Notes: generated by a model not told the origin, from the sequence alone. A stretch of DNA of 64,000 bases from Sinorhizobium meliloti 4H41 (GCF_000375585.1 NZ_AQWP01000005.1:124001-188000), one strand, 5' to 3'; shown: positions 7,265 to 15,292, numbered from the stretch's first letter. Numbers and translations are program-made.

Positions 7265-7732
7265 TTACGGCGGGGCCGCCGCACCGCGCTCGCGGAAGAG
7301 CGCGATGATTTCTCCGACGAGCACAGTCGCCCGCCGCAGCTTTTCCTCTCCGACTTCGCTGCCAAGCTCATTCGCCCAGACGGCCTGGCGTGCGGTGATC
7401 TCTGCGAGGACCGTTTCGCCCGGCGGAGTGAGCACAATCAGCTTCGCGCGCTGATGGGCGGGATTGTCCCGGTACTCGATCAAACCCTCGGCTTTCAGAA
7501 CGTCGGCAATGCGCTGTACCCCCTGCCGGGCGAGCCCGAGCGCGCGCGCGGTATCGGCAACCGACATGGCAGCATGTCCAGCCGCGGCCAGAACCTGCCA
7601 GCGGGCGCTGCTCTGGCCGGATGGTTGCGCGAGCCTATCTCCTTCGGAGGTCAGATGTCCGGCGAGGCGAAGAACCGAGATGGCGAACTCTGCGAAGGCG
7701 TCGCCGGGCGGTGTACGAGAACTTGGATTCAT
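7265..7732 (-). CDS. MarR-family transcriptional regulator
   Basis: A 155-residue winged-helix protein. The helix-turn-helix is at about 55-85 (MSVADTARALGLARQGVQRI), followed by the wing (ADVLKAEGLIEYRDNPAHQR, then AKLIVLTPPGETVL). The AKLIVLT in place of the usual R..V.LT is within family variation. It is divergent from a GFA-family gene. The 126-bp intergenic region holds two TGACAA...TTGTCA-type palindromes, the nearer overlapping the start region of this gene, which is the pattern expected for autoregulation. The ligand is unknown. Confidence 0.88.
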   Translation of the reverse strand: MNPSSRTPPGDAFAEFAISVLRLAGHLTSEGDRLAQPSGQSSARWQVLAAAGHAAMSVADTARALGLARQGVQRIADVLKAEGLIEYRDNPAHQRAKLIVLTPPGETVLAEITARQAVWANELGSEVGEEKLRRATVLVGEIIALFRERGAAAPP

Positions 7733-7734
7733 AT

Positions 7735-7777
7735 TGACAACTTATTGTCGTTTCGCTTAGATGACAACATGTTGTCA
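7735..7777. promoter_or_regulatory. Two operator-like palindromes between MarR and GFA genes
   Basis: TGACAACATGTTGTCA at 7762-7777 is a perfect 16-bp palindrome. TGACAACTTATTGTCG at 7735-7750 is an imperfect copy, centre to centre 27 bp away. Both lie between divergent genes and are the likely binding sites of the adjacent MarR protein. Confidence 0.65.
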
Positions 7778-7858
7778 CTATGCTCGATGCTTGGCAAGCC
7801 TGCGATCATTGAACATCAAGGAATCTGGAAGATTTAAGTTCAAACGGGGAGAAACGAG

Positions 7859-8263
7859 ATGCAAAAGACCTATCAGGGCAGCTGCCACTGTGGACGGATC
7901 CGCTTCGAGGTCGACATCGATCTCGAAGCGGGAACCAGCCGCTGCAATTGCTCGTACTGCTCGAAACTGCGTTATTGGGGCGCAAGCGTTAAGCCGGAGG
8001 ATTTCCGGCTGATGTGCGAGGAGGCAGGCATCGGCGATTATCAGTTCGGCACGATGAGCGGCCATCATCGGTTCTGCACGGCGTGCGGCGTGACGCCCTA
8101 TGGCCACGGCTATGTCGAAGAGATCGGCGGCGCCTTCGTCTCCATCAATGTCGCATGCCTCGACGGGGTCGATCCCGCCGAGTTTGCGGCCCTGCCGATC
8201 CAATATATGGACGGGCTCCACAACAACTGGTGGAATGCACCGGCCGAGACCCGGCACATGTGA
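7859..8263 (+). CDS. GFA-family zinc protein (Gfa/CENP-V fold)
   Basis: A 134-residue protein of the GFA family. The zinc cysteine sets are visible: GSCHCG near residues 6-11, CNCSYC near 28-33, and FCTACGV near 75-81. The founding member was described as a glutathione-dependent formaldehyde-activating enzyme, but most members have no proven reaction. It stands divergent from a MarR gene and is probably repressed by it. A good Shine-Dalgarno site (GGGAGAAACGAG) precedes the ATG. A hairpin after the gene serves mainly as the ilvD terminator on the other strand. Confidence 0.9.
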   Translation: MQKTYQGSCHCGRIRFEVDIDLEAGTSRCNCSYCSKLRYWGASVKPEDFRLMCEEAGIGDYQFGTMSGHHRFCTACGVTPYGHGYVEEIGGAFVSINVACLDGVDPAEFAALPIQYMDGLHNNWWNAPAETRHM

Positions 8264-8280
8264 ATTGACAGCTCCGAAAC

Positions 8281-8308
8281 GAAAAGGCTCCCGCCGCGGC
8301 GGGAGCCT
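8281..8308 (-). terminator. Intrinsic terminator of ilvD
   Basis: AGGCTCCCGCC (8285-8295) pairs with GGCGGGAGCCT (8298-8308). On the minus strand the stem is followed by TTTTCGTTTC, 26 bp past the ilvD stop codon. Confidence 0.85.
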
Positions 8309-8333
8309 GTTCGACAGCTGCAATGCCGTTAGC

Positions 8334-10172
8334 TTAACGGTCGCCCAGATCTCTCACGGCGCCGCGGTCGGCTGATGTCGCAAAGGCCGCGTAGGCCTTG
8401 AGCGCGGTCGTCACCCGGCGCTTGCGTTGCTCGACCGGCTTCCAGCCCTTGGCGTCCTGTTCGGCGCGGCGAGCGGCAAGCTCGGCCTCGTCCACCCGCA
8501 GACTGATGGTCCGGTTCGGAATGTCGATATCGATCATGTCGCCCTCGCGCACCAGCCCGATCGTTCCGCCGTTCGCCGCTTCGGGCGAGACGTGGCCGAT
8601 CGAAAGACCGGAGGTGCCGCCGGAGAAGCGTCCATCGGTGATCAGCGCACAGGCTTTGCCGAGACCCTTCGACTTCAGGTAGCTCGTGGGGTAGAGCATT
8701 TCCTGCATCCCCGGTCCGCCCTTCGGCCCCTCGTAGCGGATGACGACGACGTCGCCGGCTTTGATCTCGTTGGAGAGGATGCCCTTCACGGCGGCGTCCT
8801 GGCTCTCGAAGACGCGCGCCGGGCCGGAGAATTTCAGGATGCTCTCGTCCACGCCCGCGGTTTTCACGATGCAGCCGTCGAGCGCGATGTTGCCCTTGAG
8901 TACCGCGAGGCCACCATCCTTCGAAAAGGGATGTTCGACCGACCGGATGACGCCGTTTTCGCGGTCGGTATCGAGCTCGTCCCAGCGTGCCTCCTGGCTG
9001 AAGGCGACCTGCGTCGGAATGCCTCCGGGAGCGGCGCGGAAGAAGTTTCGGACAGTGTCGCTCGACGTGCGGGTGATGTCCCAGCGGTCGATGGCGGCGC
9101 CGAGCGTCTCGGCGTGGACAGTCGGGCAGTCGCGGTTGATAAGGCCGCCCTTGTCCAGCTCGCCGAGGATCGACATGATGCCGCCGGCCCGGTGTACGTC
9201 TTCCATGTGCACGTCGGCTTTCGCCGGAGCGACCTTCGACAGGCACGGGACCTTGCGCGACAGCCGGTCGATATCGTCCATGGTGAAGTCGATCTCGCCC
9301 TCATAGGCGGCGGCAAGGATGTGGAGCACCGTATTGGTCGAGCCGCCCATGGCGATGTCGAGCGCCATGGCGTTCTCGAAGGCCTGCTTGGTGGCGATGT
9401 TGCGGGGCAGCACCCGCTCATCCTCCTGCTCGTAATAGCGGCGCGCCAGATCGACGACGAGGTGGCCGGCCTCGACGAACAGGCGCTTGCGGTCGGCATG
9501 GGTCGCGAGCGTCGAGCCGTTGCCGGGCAGCGACAGGCCAAGCGCCTCGGTCAGACAGTTCATCGAATTGGCCGTGAACATGCCGGAGCAGGAGCCGCAG
9601 GTCGGGCAGGCGGAGCGCTCAATGATCTTGACGTCCTCGTCGGAAATCTTGTCGTCGGCGGCAGCGACCATCGCGTCGACGAGGTCGAGCGCATGCGTCT
9701 TGCCGTGCAGCACCACCTTGCCGGCCTCCATCGGCCCGCCGGAGACGAAGACGGCCGGAATGTTGAGGCGCAATGCCGCCATCAGCATGCCGGGGGTGAT
9801 CTTGTCGCAATTGGAGATGCAGACCATGGCGTCGGCGCAATGGGCGTTCACCATATATTCGACGCTGTCGGCGATGATCTCACGCGAGGGCAGCGAGTAG
9901 AGCATGCCGTCATGGCCCATGGCGATGCCGTCGTCGACCGCGATCGTATTGAATTCCTTGGCGACGCCGCCGGCCGCCTCGATCTCGCGCGCGACGAGCT
10001 GGCCGAGGTCCTTCAGATGCACATGGCCCGGCACGAACTGCGTGAACGAGTTCACCACCGCGATGATAGGCTTGCCGAAGTCGCTGTCCTTCATGCCCGT
10101 CGCGCGCCAGAGGCCGCGGGCGCCGGCCATGTTGCGGCCGTGGGTGGTGGTGCGGGAGCGATAGGCAGGCAT
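8334..10172 (-). CDS. ilvD: Dihydroxy-acid dehydratase
   Basis: This 612-residue enzyme converts 2,3-dihydroxy-isovalerate and -methylvalerate to the keto acids of valine and isoleucine synthesis. Iron-sulfur ligands sit in [10 protein letters not shown] (about residue 123) and [19 protein letters not shown] (about 194-212). The N-terminus [20 protein letters not shown] is the standard IlvD opening. The length matches the E. coli-type long form. It is monocistronic, with a terminator 26 bp after the stop. The upstream 437 bp to the tRNA gene contain no coding region that I can support. Confidence 0.97.
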   Translation of the reverse strand: MPAYRSRTTTHGRNMAGARGLWRATGMKDSDFGKPIIAVVNSFTQFVPGHVHLKDLGQLVAREIEAAGGVAKEFNTIAVDDGIAMGHDGMLYSLPSREIIADSVEYMVNAHCADAMVCISNCDKITPGMLMAALRLNIPAVFVSGGPMEAGKVVLHGKTHALDLVDAMVAAADDKISDEDVKIIERSACPTCGSCSGMFTANSMNCLTEALGLSLPGNGSTLATHADRKRLFVEAGHLVVDLARRYYEQEDERVLPRNIATKQAFENAMALDIAMGGSTNTVLHILAAAYEGEIDFTMDDIDRLSRKVPCLSKVAPAKADVHMEDVHRAGGIMSILGELDKGGLINRDCPTVHAETLGAAIDRWDITRTSSDTVRNFFRAAPGGIPTQVAFSQEARWDELDTDRENGVIRSVEHPFSKDGGLAVLKGNIALDGCIVKTAGVDESILKFSGPARVFESQDAAVKGILSNEIKAGDVVVIRYEGPKGGPGMQEMLYPTSYLKSKGLGKACALITDGRFSGGTSGLSIGHVSPEAANGGTIGLVREGDMIDIDIPNRTISLRVDEAELAARRAEQDAKGWKPVEQRKRRVTTALKAYAAFATSADRGAVRDLGDR

Positions 10173-10326
10173 GAACGTGTTCCTTCACGGACGAATGTCA
10201 TTAGGCGGATGTGGCGATCGCAGAGCGCCGTTGCAGGGGGGTAGTAGCGCAAAATTGCGCGCGCGTCATCGTCCGCGCCAGATTATTTCCGGCGGCGCGT
10301 GCTCGCACCGGCTCGGCTCCGCGCAA

Positions 10327-10354
10327 GAAAAAAGGCCGGGCTGAACCCGACCTT
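10327..10354 (-). terminator. Strong intrinsic terminator with no annotated gene upstream
   Basis: AAGGCCGGG (10332-10340) and CCCGACCTT (10346-10354) form a 9-bp stem with one G-U pair and a 5-base loop. On the minus strand six T residues follow. The nearest minus-strand gene, tRNA-Val, has its own terminator at 10568-10599, so this one probably ends a separate short transcript. Confidence 0.75.
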
Positions 10355-10409
10355 CCTCAACACCTTCAGCCGATGCCAGTACATCCGTGGTCAATGGCGA
10401 GGTGGGTAT
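10328..10409 (-). ncRNA. Candidate small RNA between ilvD and tRNA-Val
   Basis: A strong minus-strand terminator (10327-10354) lies downstream of a possible promoter: TTGTCA (plus-strand 10438-10443) and CTTGTT (10415-10420) with a 17-bp spacer. These would give a transcript of about 80 nucleotides. The region has no coding signal. The terminator is direct evidence; the promoter is weak, and the 5' end is a guess. Confidence 0.45.
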
Positions 10410-10567
10410 CTCTTAACAAGCGAACATGAAGACCATGTGACAACGATTCGAAAACCCGCGCGCGCTTTCGACAAGCCGGCAGAGTCGCCGCCGTTTAGAG
10501 GTTCCGGTCCGGGCTTCGGTTACGGGCGGAAAATGCTCTGCTCCGATCAGCGAGGCTGGGGGAATGA

Positions 10568-10599
10568 AAAAGGGCTTGCGGTCTCCCGTAAGCCCTTTT
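10568..10599 (-). terminator. Intrinsic terminator of tRNA-Val
   Basis: AAAAGGGCTTGCGG and CCGTAAGCCCTTTT pair around a TCTC loop (10568-10599). Read on the minus strand the stem ends in TTTTTC, 11 bp beyond the tRNA 3' end. Confidence 0.85.
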
Positions 10600-10609
10600 G
10601 AAACTGGGA

Positions 10610-10684
<75 letters not shown>

Positions 10685-10697
10685 ATCCGATGCGGCG

Positions 10698-10727
10698 CAT
10701 AGACCACAAAACCGGCGCCCGCGTCAA
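10698..10727 (-). promoter_or_regulatory. Probable promoter of tRNA-Val
   Basis: TTGACG and TCTATG on the minus strand, spaced by 18 bp, would start transcription about 7 bases before the mature tRNA 5' end. Confidence 0.55.
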
Positions 10728-10850
10728 TAGGCTCTTCGAAGGTTTTTTGACAGAAAATGCGCAAGGTCCGCGCGGCATGATTTCAGGGGGACCGGCACTC
10801 CTTTCGGACCTCCTGCAGTTCCGGCGAGCGCGCTAACGCATTGAAATACA

Positions 10851-10885
10851 AAGCCGCCCTCGATGCTGGTGATCGAGGGCGGCTT
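10851..10885 (-). terminator. Terminator downstream of cpdR1
   Basis: AAGCCGCCCTCGAT (10851-10864) pairs perfectly over 14 bp with ATCGAGGGCGGCTT (10872-10885), followed on the minus strand by TGTATTTC. It lies about 75 bp past the cpdR1 stop codon. Confidence 0.8.
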
Positions 10886-10960
10886 AGAGGCAATGCTCGC
10901 GCGGAGCGCGTCTCAGGCTGAAGGGTGCGCCGGGAAGCTCGGCGCACATAAGAGCGCTGC

Positions 10961-11323
10961 TCAGGCCGCCAGCATCTTGTTGACCTCGTTGACGAGGTCG
11001 CGCAGGTGGAAGGGCTTGGAAAGGACCTTGGCATCCTTCGGCGCCTTGGAATCCGGGTTCAGCGCAACGGCGGCGAAGCCCGTGATGAACATCACTTTCA
11101 GGTCGGGGTCGAGCTCGGTCGCGCGGCGCGCGAGCTCGATGCCATCCATCTCCGGCATGACGATATCGGTGAGGAGAAGCGAAAAGGGTTCTTCGCGAAG
11201 CCGGTCGTAGGCGCTGGCGCCGTTGTCATAGGAAAGGACCTTGTAGCCAGCCTTTTCCAGCGCCTTCACTAGAAACCGGCGCATGTCGTTGTCGTCTTCG
11301 GCAAGGAGGATTTTCGCAGTCAT
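10961..11323 (-). CDS. cpdR1: Single-domain response regulator CpdR1
   Basis: A 120-residue stand-alone receiver domain. The acidic pocket is E9-D10-D11, the phosphoacceptor is Asp53 (LLLTDIVMPEMDG), the Thr is in FITGFAA, and the Lys is in LSKPFHL. CpdR proteins, when unphosphorylated, direct ClpXP to degrade CtrA-pathway proteins and so control the cell cycle; phosphate comes from the CckA-ChpT relay. In S. meliloti CpdR1 with the same Asp53 is needed for proper bacteroid development. It is monocistronic with a strong terminator. The chromosomal context (next to ilvD and hisN) supports the cpdR1 assignment over a generic CheY-like protein. Confidence 0.88.
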   Translation of the reverse strand: MTAKILLAEDDNDMRRFLVKALEKAGYKVLSYDNGASAYDRLREEPFSLLLTDIVMPEMDGIELARRATELDPDLKVMFITGFAAVALNPDSKAPKDAKVLSKPFHLRDLVNEVNKMLAA

Positions 11324-11495
11324 ATCTGGCCGTGGCTACTTCTTCTGGATGCTGGTGAATTGCGGCAGCTCAGCAAACCGCAACATGGTAAATATCTGGT
11401 GAACGGGCGCGATCAAGTCCCTTGAACCAGCGGGCGGCCACTATGGACACAGAGGCAACCAACTGGCAACATGATCTGAATAGCAAGAACCGGAC

Positions 11496-12395
11496 ATGGT
11501 AAAAAGGGTTCCGATGGGGGAAGCGGTTAAGTGGGAGTTTTTCGAGGTTCTGGAACCCGCAAGCCAGAGGATACCCTTCGTTTTCAACTCGCCGCATAGC
11601 GGCCGGCATTATCCCCAGTTCTTTCTCGACCAGTCGCGCCTTGATCCGCATTCCATCCGCCGCTCCGAAGACCATTTCGTCGATGAACTGTTCCGCAGCG
11701 CCACGTTTCTGGGGGCGCCCTTGCTTCGGGCGCATTTCCCGCGCGCCTTCCTCGACGTAAACCGTGAACCCTACGAACTCGACCCGCGCATGTTCGATGG
11801 CGCCTTGCCGCCGCACGCCAATATCAGTTCGATGCGTGTTGCCGGCGGCCTTGGCACCGTGCCGCGCCTCGTCGCCGAGAATATGGAAATATATCGTGGC
11901 CGTTTTCCGGTCGAGCAGGCGCTCGAGCGCATCGAGACGATCTACAAGCCCTATCATGCGACGCTCAGAAAGCTGATCGCCCGCACCCATGTCGAGTTCG
12001 GGATGTCGATCCTCATCGACTGCCACTCGATGCCGGGCAACGTGCATCTGCCGGGAAGCGGCCATCGCCCGGACTTCATTATCGGCGATCGCTACGGAAC
12101 GAGTGCGGCGGCGGAACTGTCCCGGGTGGCGGTGGAGCTTCTGGAGCAGCTCGGCTACGCGGTCGCGCGCAACAAGCCCTATGCCGGCGGCTTCATCACG
12201 GAACATTACGGCCGACCGACGCGTGGACTGCATGCGCTGCAGATCGAAATCAACCGCGGCCTCTATGTCGACGAGGCAACCCTGATCAAAAAGCCGGGAT
12301 TTGCGGCACTCGAGGCCGACCTCGCAACCTTTATCGCGGCGCTCGCGCGGCACGTCGAGGATTTCGCCGCCTATCTGCCGCTGGCCGCGGAATAG
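11496..12395 (+). CDS. N-formylglutamate amidohydrolase family protein
   Basis: A 299-residue member of the N-formylglutamate amidohydrolase (FGase) family. It shows the zinc-peptidase-like motifs FNSPHSGRHYP (about residues 29-39), a conserved RAFLDVNREPYELDPRMF segment, and LIDCHSMPGN (about 172-181). In histidine use, HutG-type FGases release glutamate from N-formylglutamate, but no hut genes are adjacent, so the real substrate is open. ATG at 11514 has a better-spaced AAAAGGG and is an alternative start. It runs towards the mmgR terminator, which faces it on the other strand. Confidence 0.85.
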   Translation: MVKRVPMGEAVKWEFFEVLEPASQRIPFVFNSPHSGRHYPQFFLDQSRLDPHSIRRSEDHFVDELFRSATFLGAPLLRAHFPRAFLDVNREPYELDPRMFDGALPPHANISSMRVAGGLGTVPRLVAENMEIYRGRFPVEQALERIETIYKPYHATLRKLIARTHVEFGMSILIDCHSMPGNVHLPGSGHRPDFIIGDRYGTSAAAELSRVAVELLEQLGYAVARNKPYAGGFITEHYGRPTRGLHALQIEINRGLYVDEATLIKKPGFAALEADLATFIAALARHVEDFAAYLPLAAE

Positions 12396-12439
12396 CAACG
12401 CGAAAGGGCTTTTGCGTGCCCGGCGGCGCAACGCTGCTC

Positions 12440-12519
12440 AAAAAGAACCGCGCCAGCGGCGCGGTCAAGTCTAGGGAGGAAACACCCAAGGAGGGTATTT
12501 GCAGCCACGAGTGACTGCA
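12440..12519 (-). ncRNA. mmgR: MmgR-type (alpha-r8) trans-acting small RNA
   Basis: The minus strand carries a near-consensus rhizobial promoter, CTTGAC (12549-12554) and TTACAG (12526-12531) with 17 bp between. The transcript that follows is about 80 nucleotides with three stems: TGCAGTCAC/GTGGCTGCA, ACCC/GGGT, and a terminator ACCGCGCC/GGCGCGGT followed by TTCTTTTTG. The single-stranded TTTCCTCCCT between stems 2 and 3 is the conserved element of the alpha-r8 family. In S. meliloti MmgR (77 nt) restricts polyhydroxybutyrate storage and is induced by nitrogen limitation through NtrBC. Identity is from sequence features and recollection of the family. Confidence 0.85.
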
Positions 12520-12694
12520 GAAAAACTGTAATGCTGCGCTGCACAATTGTCAAGATTCGAAGACGCAGACTTTCGTATCGGTACGGAGCGCCCTCTTCCG
12601 GCGCGCCTCACGGAAGCGGCAGCCGACGTCGGTCCGTTGCCTTTCGCTGAATTTCGTCTATTCAGATCGAACCTCCTTCCTCGCAGAGAGCGAC

Positions 12695-13474
12695 ATGCTG
12701 CCCGACCGTACCTTCTTCGACCGTCTCGCCGACGCCGCCAAGGCCGAAACCATGCCGCGCTTCCGGGTCGGCACGAGTGTTCTCAACAAGCTCGAAGGCG
12801 GCTTCGACCCGGTGACGGAAGCCGACAGATCGGCGGAGGCCTCGATCCGCGCTTTGATCGAGAGCAGCTTTCCGGAACACGGCATTCTCGGCGAAGAGCA
12901 CGGCAATATCGGCCTCGACCGCGAGCTCGTCTGGGTCATCGACCCGATCGACGGGACCCGTGCATTCATCTCCGGCCTGCCGGTGTGGGGCACGCTGATC
13001 GGCCTCTACCGGAACGGCAAGGCCGTCATGGGGCTGATGGACCAGCCCTTCACCGGCGAGCGATTTTTCGCCGACGGCGAGAAGGCGCTCTATCGGGGAC
13101 CTGACGGAGAGAGGGTGCTCGCCACACGGCCCTGCCGTGCGCTTTCGGATGCCGTCCTGTTCACGACATCCCCGCACCTCTACACGGGCGAGCTTAAGGA
13201 ACGCTTCGAGGCATTGCAGGAGAAGGTGCGGCTCTTCCGCTACGGCTGCGACTGCTATGCCTTCGCGCTGCTCGCAGCCGGCCATGTCGATCTCGTCGTC
13301 GAATGCGGCCTGAAGCCCTACGACGTCGGCGGGCTCATTCCGCTGATCGAGCAGGCGGGCGGAATCATCACCGACTGGAAGGGCGGGCCGGCGGAAATGG
13401 GCGGCGAAATCATAGCTGCCGGCAGCCGCGAATTGCATGCGCAGGCGCTTGAGACCCTCAAGGGCCGGGGTTAA
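12695..13474 (+). CDS. hisN: Histidinol-phosphatase (inositol monophosphatase family)
   Basis: A 259-residue enzyme of the Mg-dependent inositol monophosphatase fold. The metal sites are visible: FDPVTEADRSAE, GILGEEHG, the WVIDPIDGTRAFISGLP loop (about residues 80-96), and PYDVGGLIPLIEQAGG near the C-terminus. Alphaproteobacteria that lack the HAD-type HisB phosphatase use this family for dephosphorylation of L-histidinol phosphate. The TRAFISGLP segment is typical of the HisN branch. The start ATG follows CTTCCTCGCAGAGAG. The stop overlaps the convergent hydrolase gene by 4 bp. Confidence 0.85.
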   Translation: MLPDRTFFDRLADAAKAETMPRFRVGTSVLNKLEGGFDPVTEADRSAEASIRALIESSFPEHGILGEEHGNIGLDRELVWVIDPIDGTRAFISGLPVWGTLIGLYRNGKAVMGLMDQPFTGERFFADGEKALYRGPDGERVLATRPCRALSDAVLFTTSPHLYTGELKERFEALQEKVRLFRYGCDCYAFALLAAGHVDLVVECGLKPYDVGGLIPLIEQAGGIITDWKGGPAEMGGEIIAAGSRELHAQALETLKGRG

Positions 13475-14454
13475 GCCTCTTCCAACTGCCGCGGCAGGGA
13501 CGCGGGATCCTCGGCGTCGGCGCCCGGCAGGAAGGCCAGGATCGCGGCCAGCGCCTGGGCGCGATAGCGGTCGGCCTCCTGCAGGAGCTCGTGCCGCGCG
13601 CCGTCGATAGGGATCAGATGCCCCGCACGGAAATTGCTGGCCAGCCGCTCGACCGGTAGATACGGCACGAGCTTATCGGCCGTCGGGGCGAGTATGACGG
13701 CGGGTATGGTGATCCTCGTCAGATGTTCGTGCTTGAGGACGCGCCGGATCGTTTTGAAAGCTTCGCTCAGCCAGCGGGCCGTCGGCGGTCCGACCCGCAA
13801 TTGCGGACGCGCATCGATGAGCGCCAGGTTGCGAGCGTAGCGCCGCTCGTCCGCGGTCAGCACATTGCCCTTGAAAGGGGTACGGTTGCCTTTGTCGGCG
13901 CTCAGCGGCAGCCTCCCGACGCCGATCCAGCGCATGGCCGTCGCGATCGCCCCGATACCCCCTTCGCCGATCGCCTGACCGCCCAGGCCGACGAAGGGGG
14001 CAAGCAGCACCATCCGGTCGATCCGGCTTGCGAGCATGGGAGCGAGCGACAGGGCGACGAGCGCTCCCATGGAATGGGCGACGATCGAGAAGGGCAGGCG
14101 GGTGTCGGGCAGGACGATCTCGTCGAGGAAAATAGTCAGGTCGCGCTCGTAATCGGTGAAATCCTCGACATGGCCGTGGGTCCAGTGCGGCGACAGCCGC
14201 TCGGAACCGCCCTGTCCGCGCCAGTCGAAGGTCGCGACCCAGAAACCGGCGGCCACGAGATCGCCGATCGTTTCGAAATATTTCTCGATCGACTCGTTGC
14301 GACCCTGCAGCAGGACGATGGTGCCGCGAATGACCGGGGCCTTCGACCTGAACACCGCGTAGCGGATCTTACGGTTGCCGGCTCCGTCGAAAAAGCCCAC
14401 CACGGGATCGCCCGGCATCGGATTTTCCGGCATCGAATGAAGGAGCGTGGTCAT
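13471..14454 (-). CDS. Alpha/beta hydrolase, lysophospholipase (PldB) type
   Basis: A 327-residue alpha/beta hydrolase. The nucleophile serine sits in the elbow VAHSMGALVA, the acid is probably Asp in LAPTADKLVP, and the histidine is in DGARHELLQEAD near residue 294. The GWFxx-type motif WRGQGGSERLSPHW and the HxHxE-like C-terminus resemble PldB-type lysophospholipases. There is no signal peptide. It is convergent with hisN with a 4-bp overlap. The real substrate is unknown. Upstream, on the same strand, lies a separate terminator-ended small-RNA candidate. Confidence 0.85.
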   Translation of the reverse strand: MTTLLHSMPENPMPGDPVVGFFDGAGNRKIRYAVFRSKAPVIRGTIVLLQGRNESIEKYFETIGDLVAAGFWVATFDWRGQGGSERLSPHWTHGHVEDFTDYERDLTIFLDEIVLPDTRLPFSIVAHSMGALVALSLAPMLASRIDRMVLLAPFVGLGGQAIGEGGIGAIATAMRWIGVGRLPLSADKGNRTPFKGNVLTADERRYARNLALIDARPQLRVGPPTARWLSEAFKTIRRVLKHEHLTRITIPAVILAPTADKLVPYLPVERLASNFRAGHLIPIDGARHELLQEADRYRAQALAAILAFLPGADAEDPASLPRQLEEA

Positions 14455-14510
14455 GGGGAGCGGGCCAGAAGGAACATGCAGATAGGGATAGGCGGCGGCC
14501 CGCCACCCGT

Positions 14511-14620
14511 CAAAGAAAAAAGCCGGAAACGGTGGATGAAATCCGGACGATCACCGTTTCCGGCCGCTGAAGGGAGAAGGGACATGTCACTTCAGCCCTG
14601 GGAAGACCCAGTGTCTCCTT
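14511..14620 (-). ncRNA. Candidate small RNA upstream of ibpA
   Basis: On the minus strand, three successive hairpins are seen: CTGGG/CCCAG (14598-14611), CTTCAGC/GCTGAAG pairing across 14566-14596, and a 13-bp perfect stem (14522-14534 with 14552-14564) followed by six T residues. No gene on this strand lies upstream within 800 bp. The second loop has the pyrimidine-rich CCCTTCTCCC, able to pair with Shine-Dalgarno sequences. No convincing promoter was found, so the 5' end is a guess. Confidence 0.5.
14516..14564 (-). terminator. Strong minus-strand terminator of the small-RNA candidate
   Basis: The 13-bp perfect stem between 14522-14534 and 14552-14564 has a 17-base loop and is followed on the minus strand by TTTTTTC. 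It lies upstream of the start codon of the minus-strand hydrolase gene (14454) and so cannot terminate that gene. Confidence 0.75.
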
Positions 14621-14693
14621 TCTACTCCACGGCGGCTGAACGGCGGCCGAACCCGTCGTTCATCCATTGTTCAGGAAGCGCGGCGGCATCCCT

Positions 14694-14722
14694 CTTGAAC
14701 TCGCGCGCGGGCATTCCCATGT
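14694..14722 (+). promoter_or_regulatory. RpoH (sigma-32) promoter of ibpA
   Basis: CTTGAA (14694-14699) and CCCATGT (14716-14722) with a 16-bp spacer match the heat-shock sigma factor consensus of alphaproteobacteria. They lie directly ahead of the ROSE leader. Confidence 0.7.
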
Positions 14723-14728
14723 CTTCTC

Positions 14729-14827
14729 CGCGGGCGCCGAAGAAGGGTCCGCTCACCGGTCGAGCCACAGCCGGAACGGGGTGGCAGGCCAGACATCGCA
14801 ACCGTTGCTCTTATGGAGGACGACATC
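14729..14827 (+). promoter_or_regulatory. ROSE RNA thermometer in the ibpA leader
   Basis: The leader of about 100 bases ends in GTTGCTCTTATGGAGGACGA. The TTGCT word faces the GGAGG ribosome site across a small loop, the hallmark of ROSE elements including the expected G-G mismatch. At low temperature the hairpin hides the ribosome site of the hsp20 gene; heat opens it. Location and 3' sequence are direct evidence; the upstream hairpins were not folded. Confidence 0.82.
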
Positions 14828-15289
14828 ATGCGTCACTTTGATTTTTCTCCCCTCTACCGCTCGACTGTCGGCTTCGACCGTCTGTTCACCATGCTGGATA
14901 GCCTTGGTCAGCCGGATCAGTCGCAGACTTATCCGCCTTACAACATCGAACGCACCGGCGAAAACGCCTATCGCATCACCATGGCCGTTGCCGGTTTCGA
15001 CGAAGGCGAGCTTTCGGTCGAAGCGCGTGAAAACACGCTGACGATCAAGGGCGAAAAGAGCGAAGAAAAGGGTGAGGAAACCCAGTTTCTCCATCGCGGC
15101 ATAGCCAAGCGCGCCTTCGAGCGCCGCTTCCAGCTTGCCGACCACGTCGAGATCAAGTCCGCTTCGCTGAAGAACGGCCTGCTCCACGTCGATCTTCTGC
15201 GCAATATCCCGGAAACGGCCAAGCCGCGCCGCATCGAGATCACCGCGGCGGCTTCGCAGCCGAAGCAGATCGAGGCGCAGACCGCCTAG
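14828..15289 (+). CDS. ibpA: Small heat-shock protein (Hsp20/IbpA)
   Basis: A 153-residue Hsp20 chaperone with the alpha-crystallin domain from about 35 to 130 (PPYNIERTGENAYRITMAVA, then GFDEGELSVEARENTLTIKG, ending GLLHVDLLRNIPE with the GLL motif). It holds unfolding proteins for later refolding. The true start is the ATG at 14828 with GGAGGA 7 bases upstream. An in-frame ATG at 14813 overlaps the ribosome site and is not used. Expression is predicted to depend on RpoH and on the ROSE thermometer. Two hairpins follow the gene. Confidence 0.95.
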   Translation: MRHFDFSPLYRSTVGFDRLFTMLDSLGQPDQSQTYPPYNIERTGENAYRITMAVAGFDEGELSVEARENTLTIKGEKSEEKGEETQFLHRGIAKRAFERRFQLADHVEIKSASLKNGLLHVDLLRNIPETAKPRRIEITAAASQPKQIEAQTA

Positions 15290-15292
15290 AGC

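Noticed and set aside
10299..10601. Open reading frame of 100 codons between ilvD and tRNA-Val, plus strand.
   Set aside because: No ribosome site, no family resemblance, and it runs through the terminator structures of both minus-strand transcripts.
11388..11403. CtrA-box-like sequence upstream of cpdR1 (minus strand TTCA-N7-TTTAC).
   Set aside because: It has two mismatches to TTAA-N7-TTAAC and such matches are common by chance; a biological link is attractive but not supported by sequence alone.
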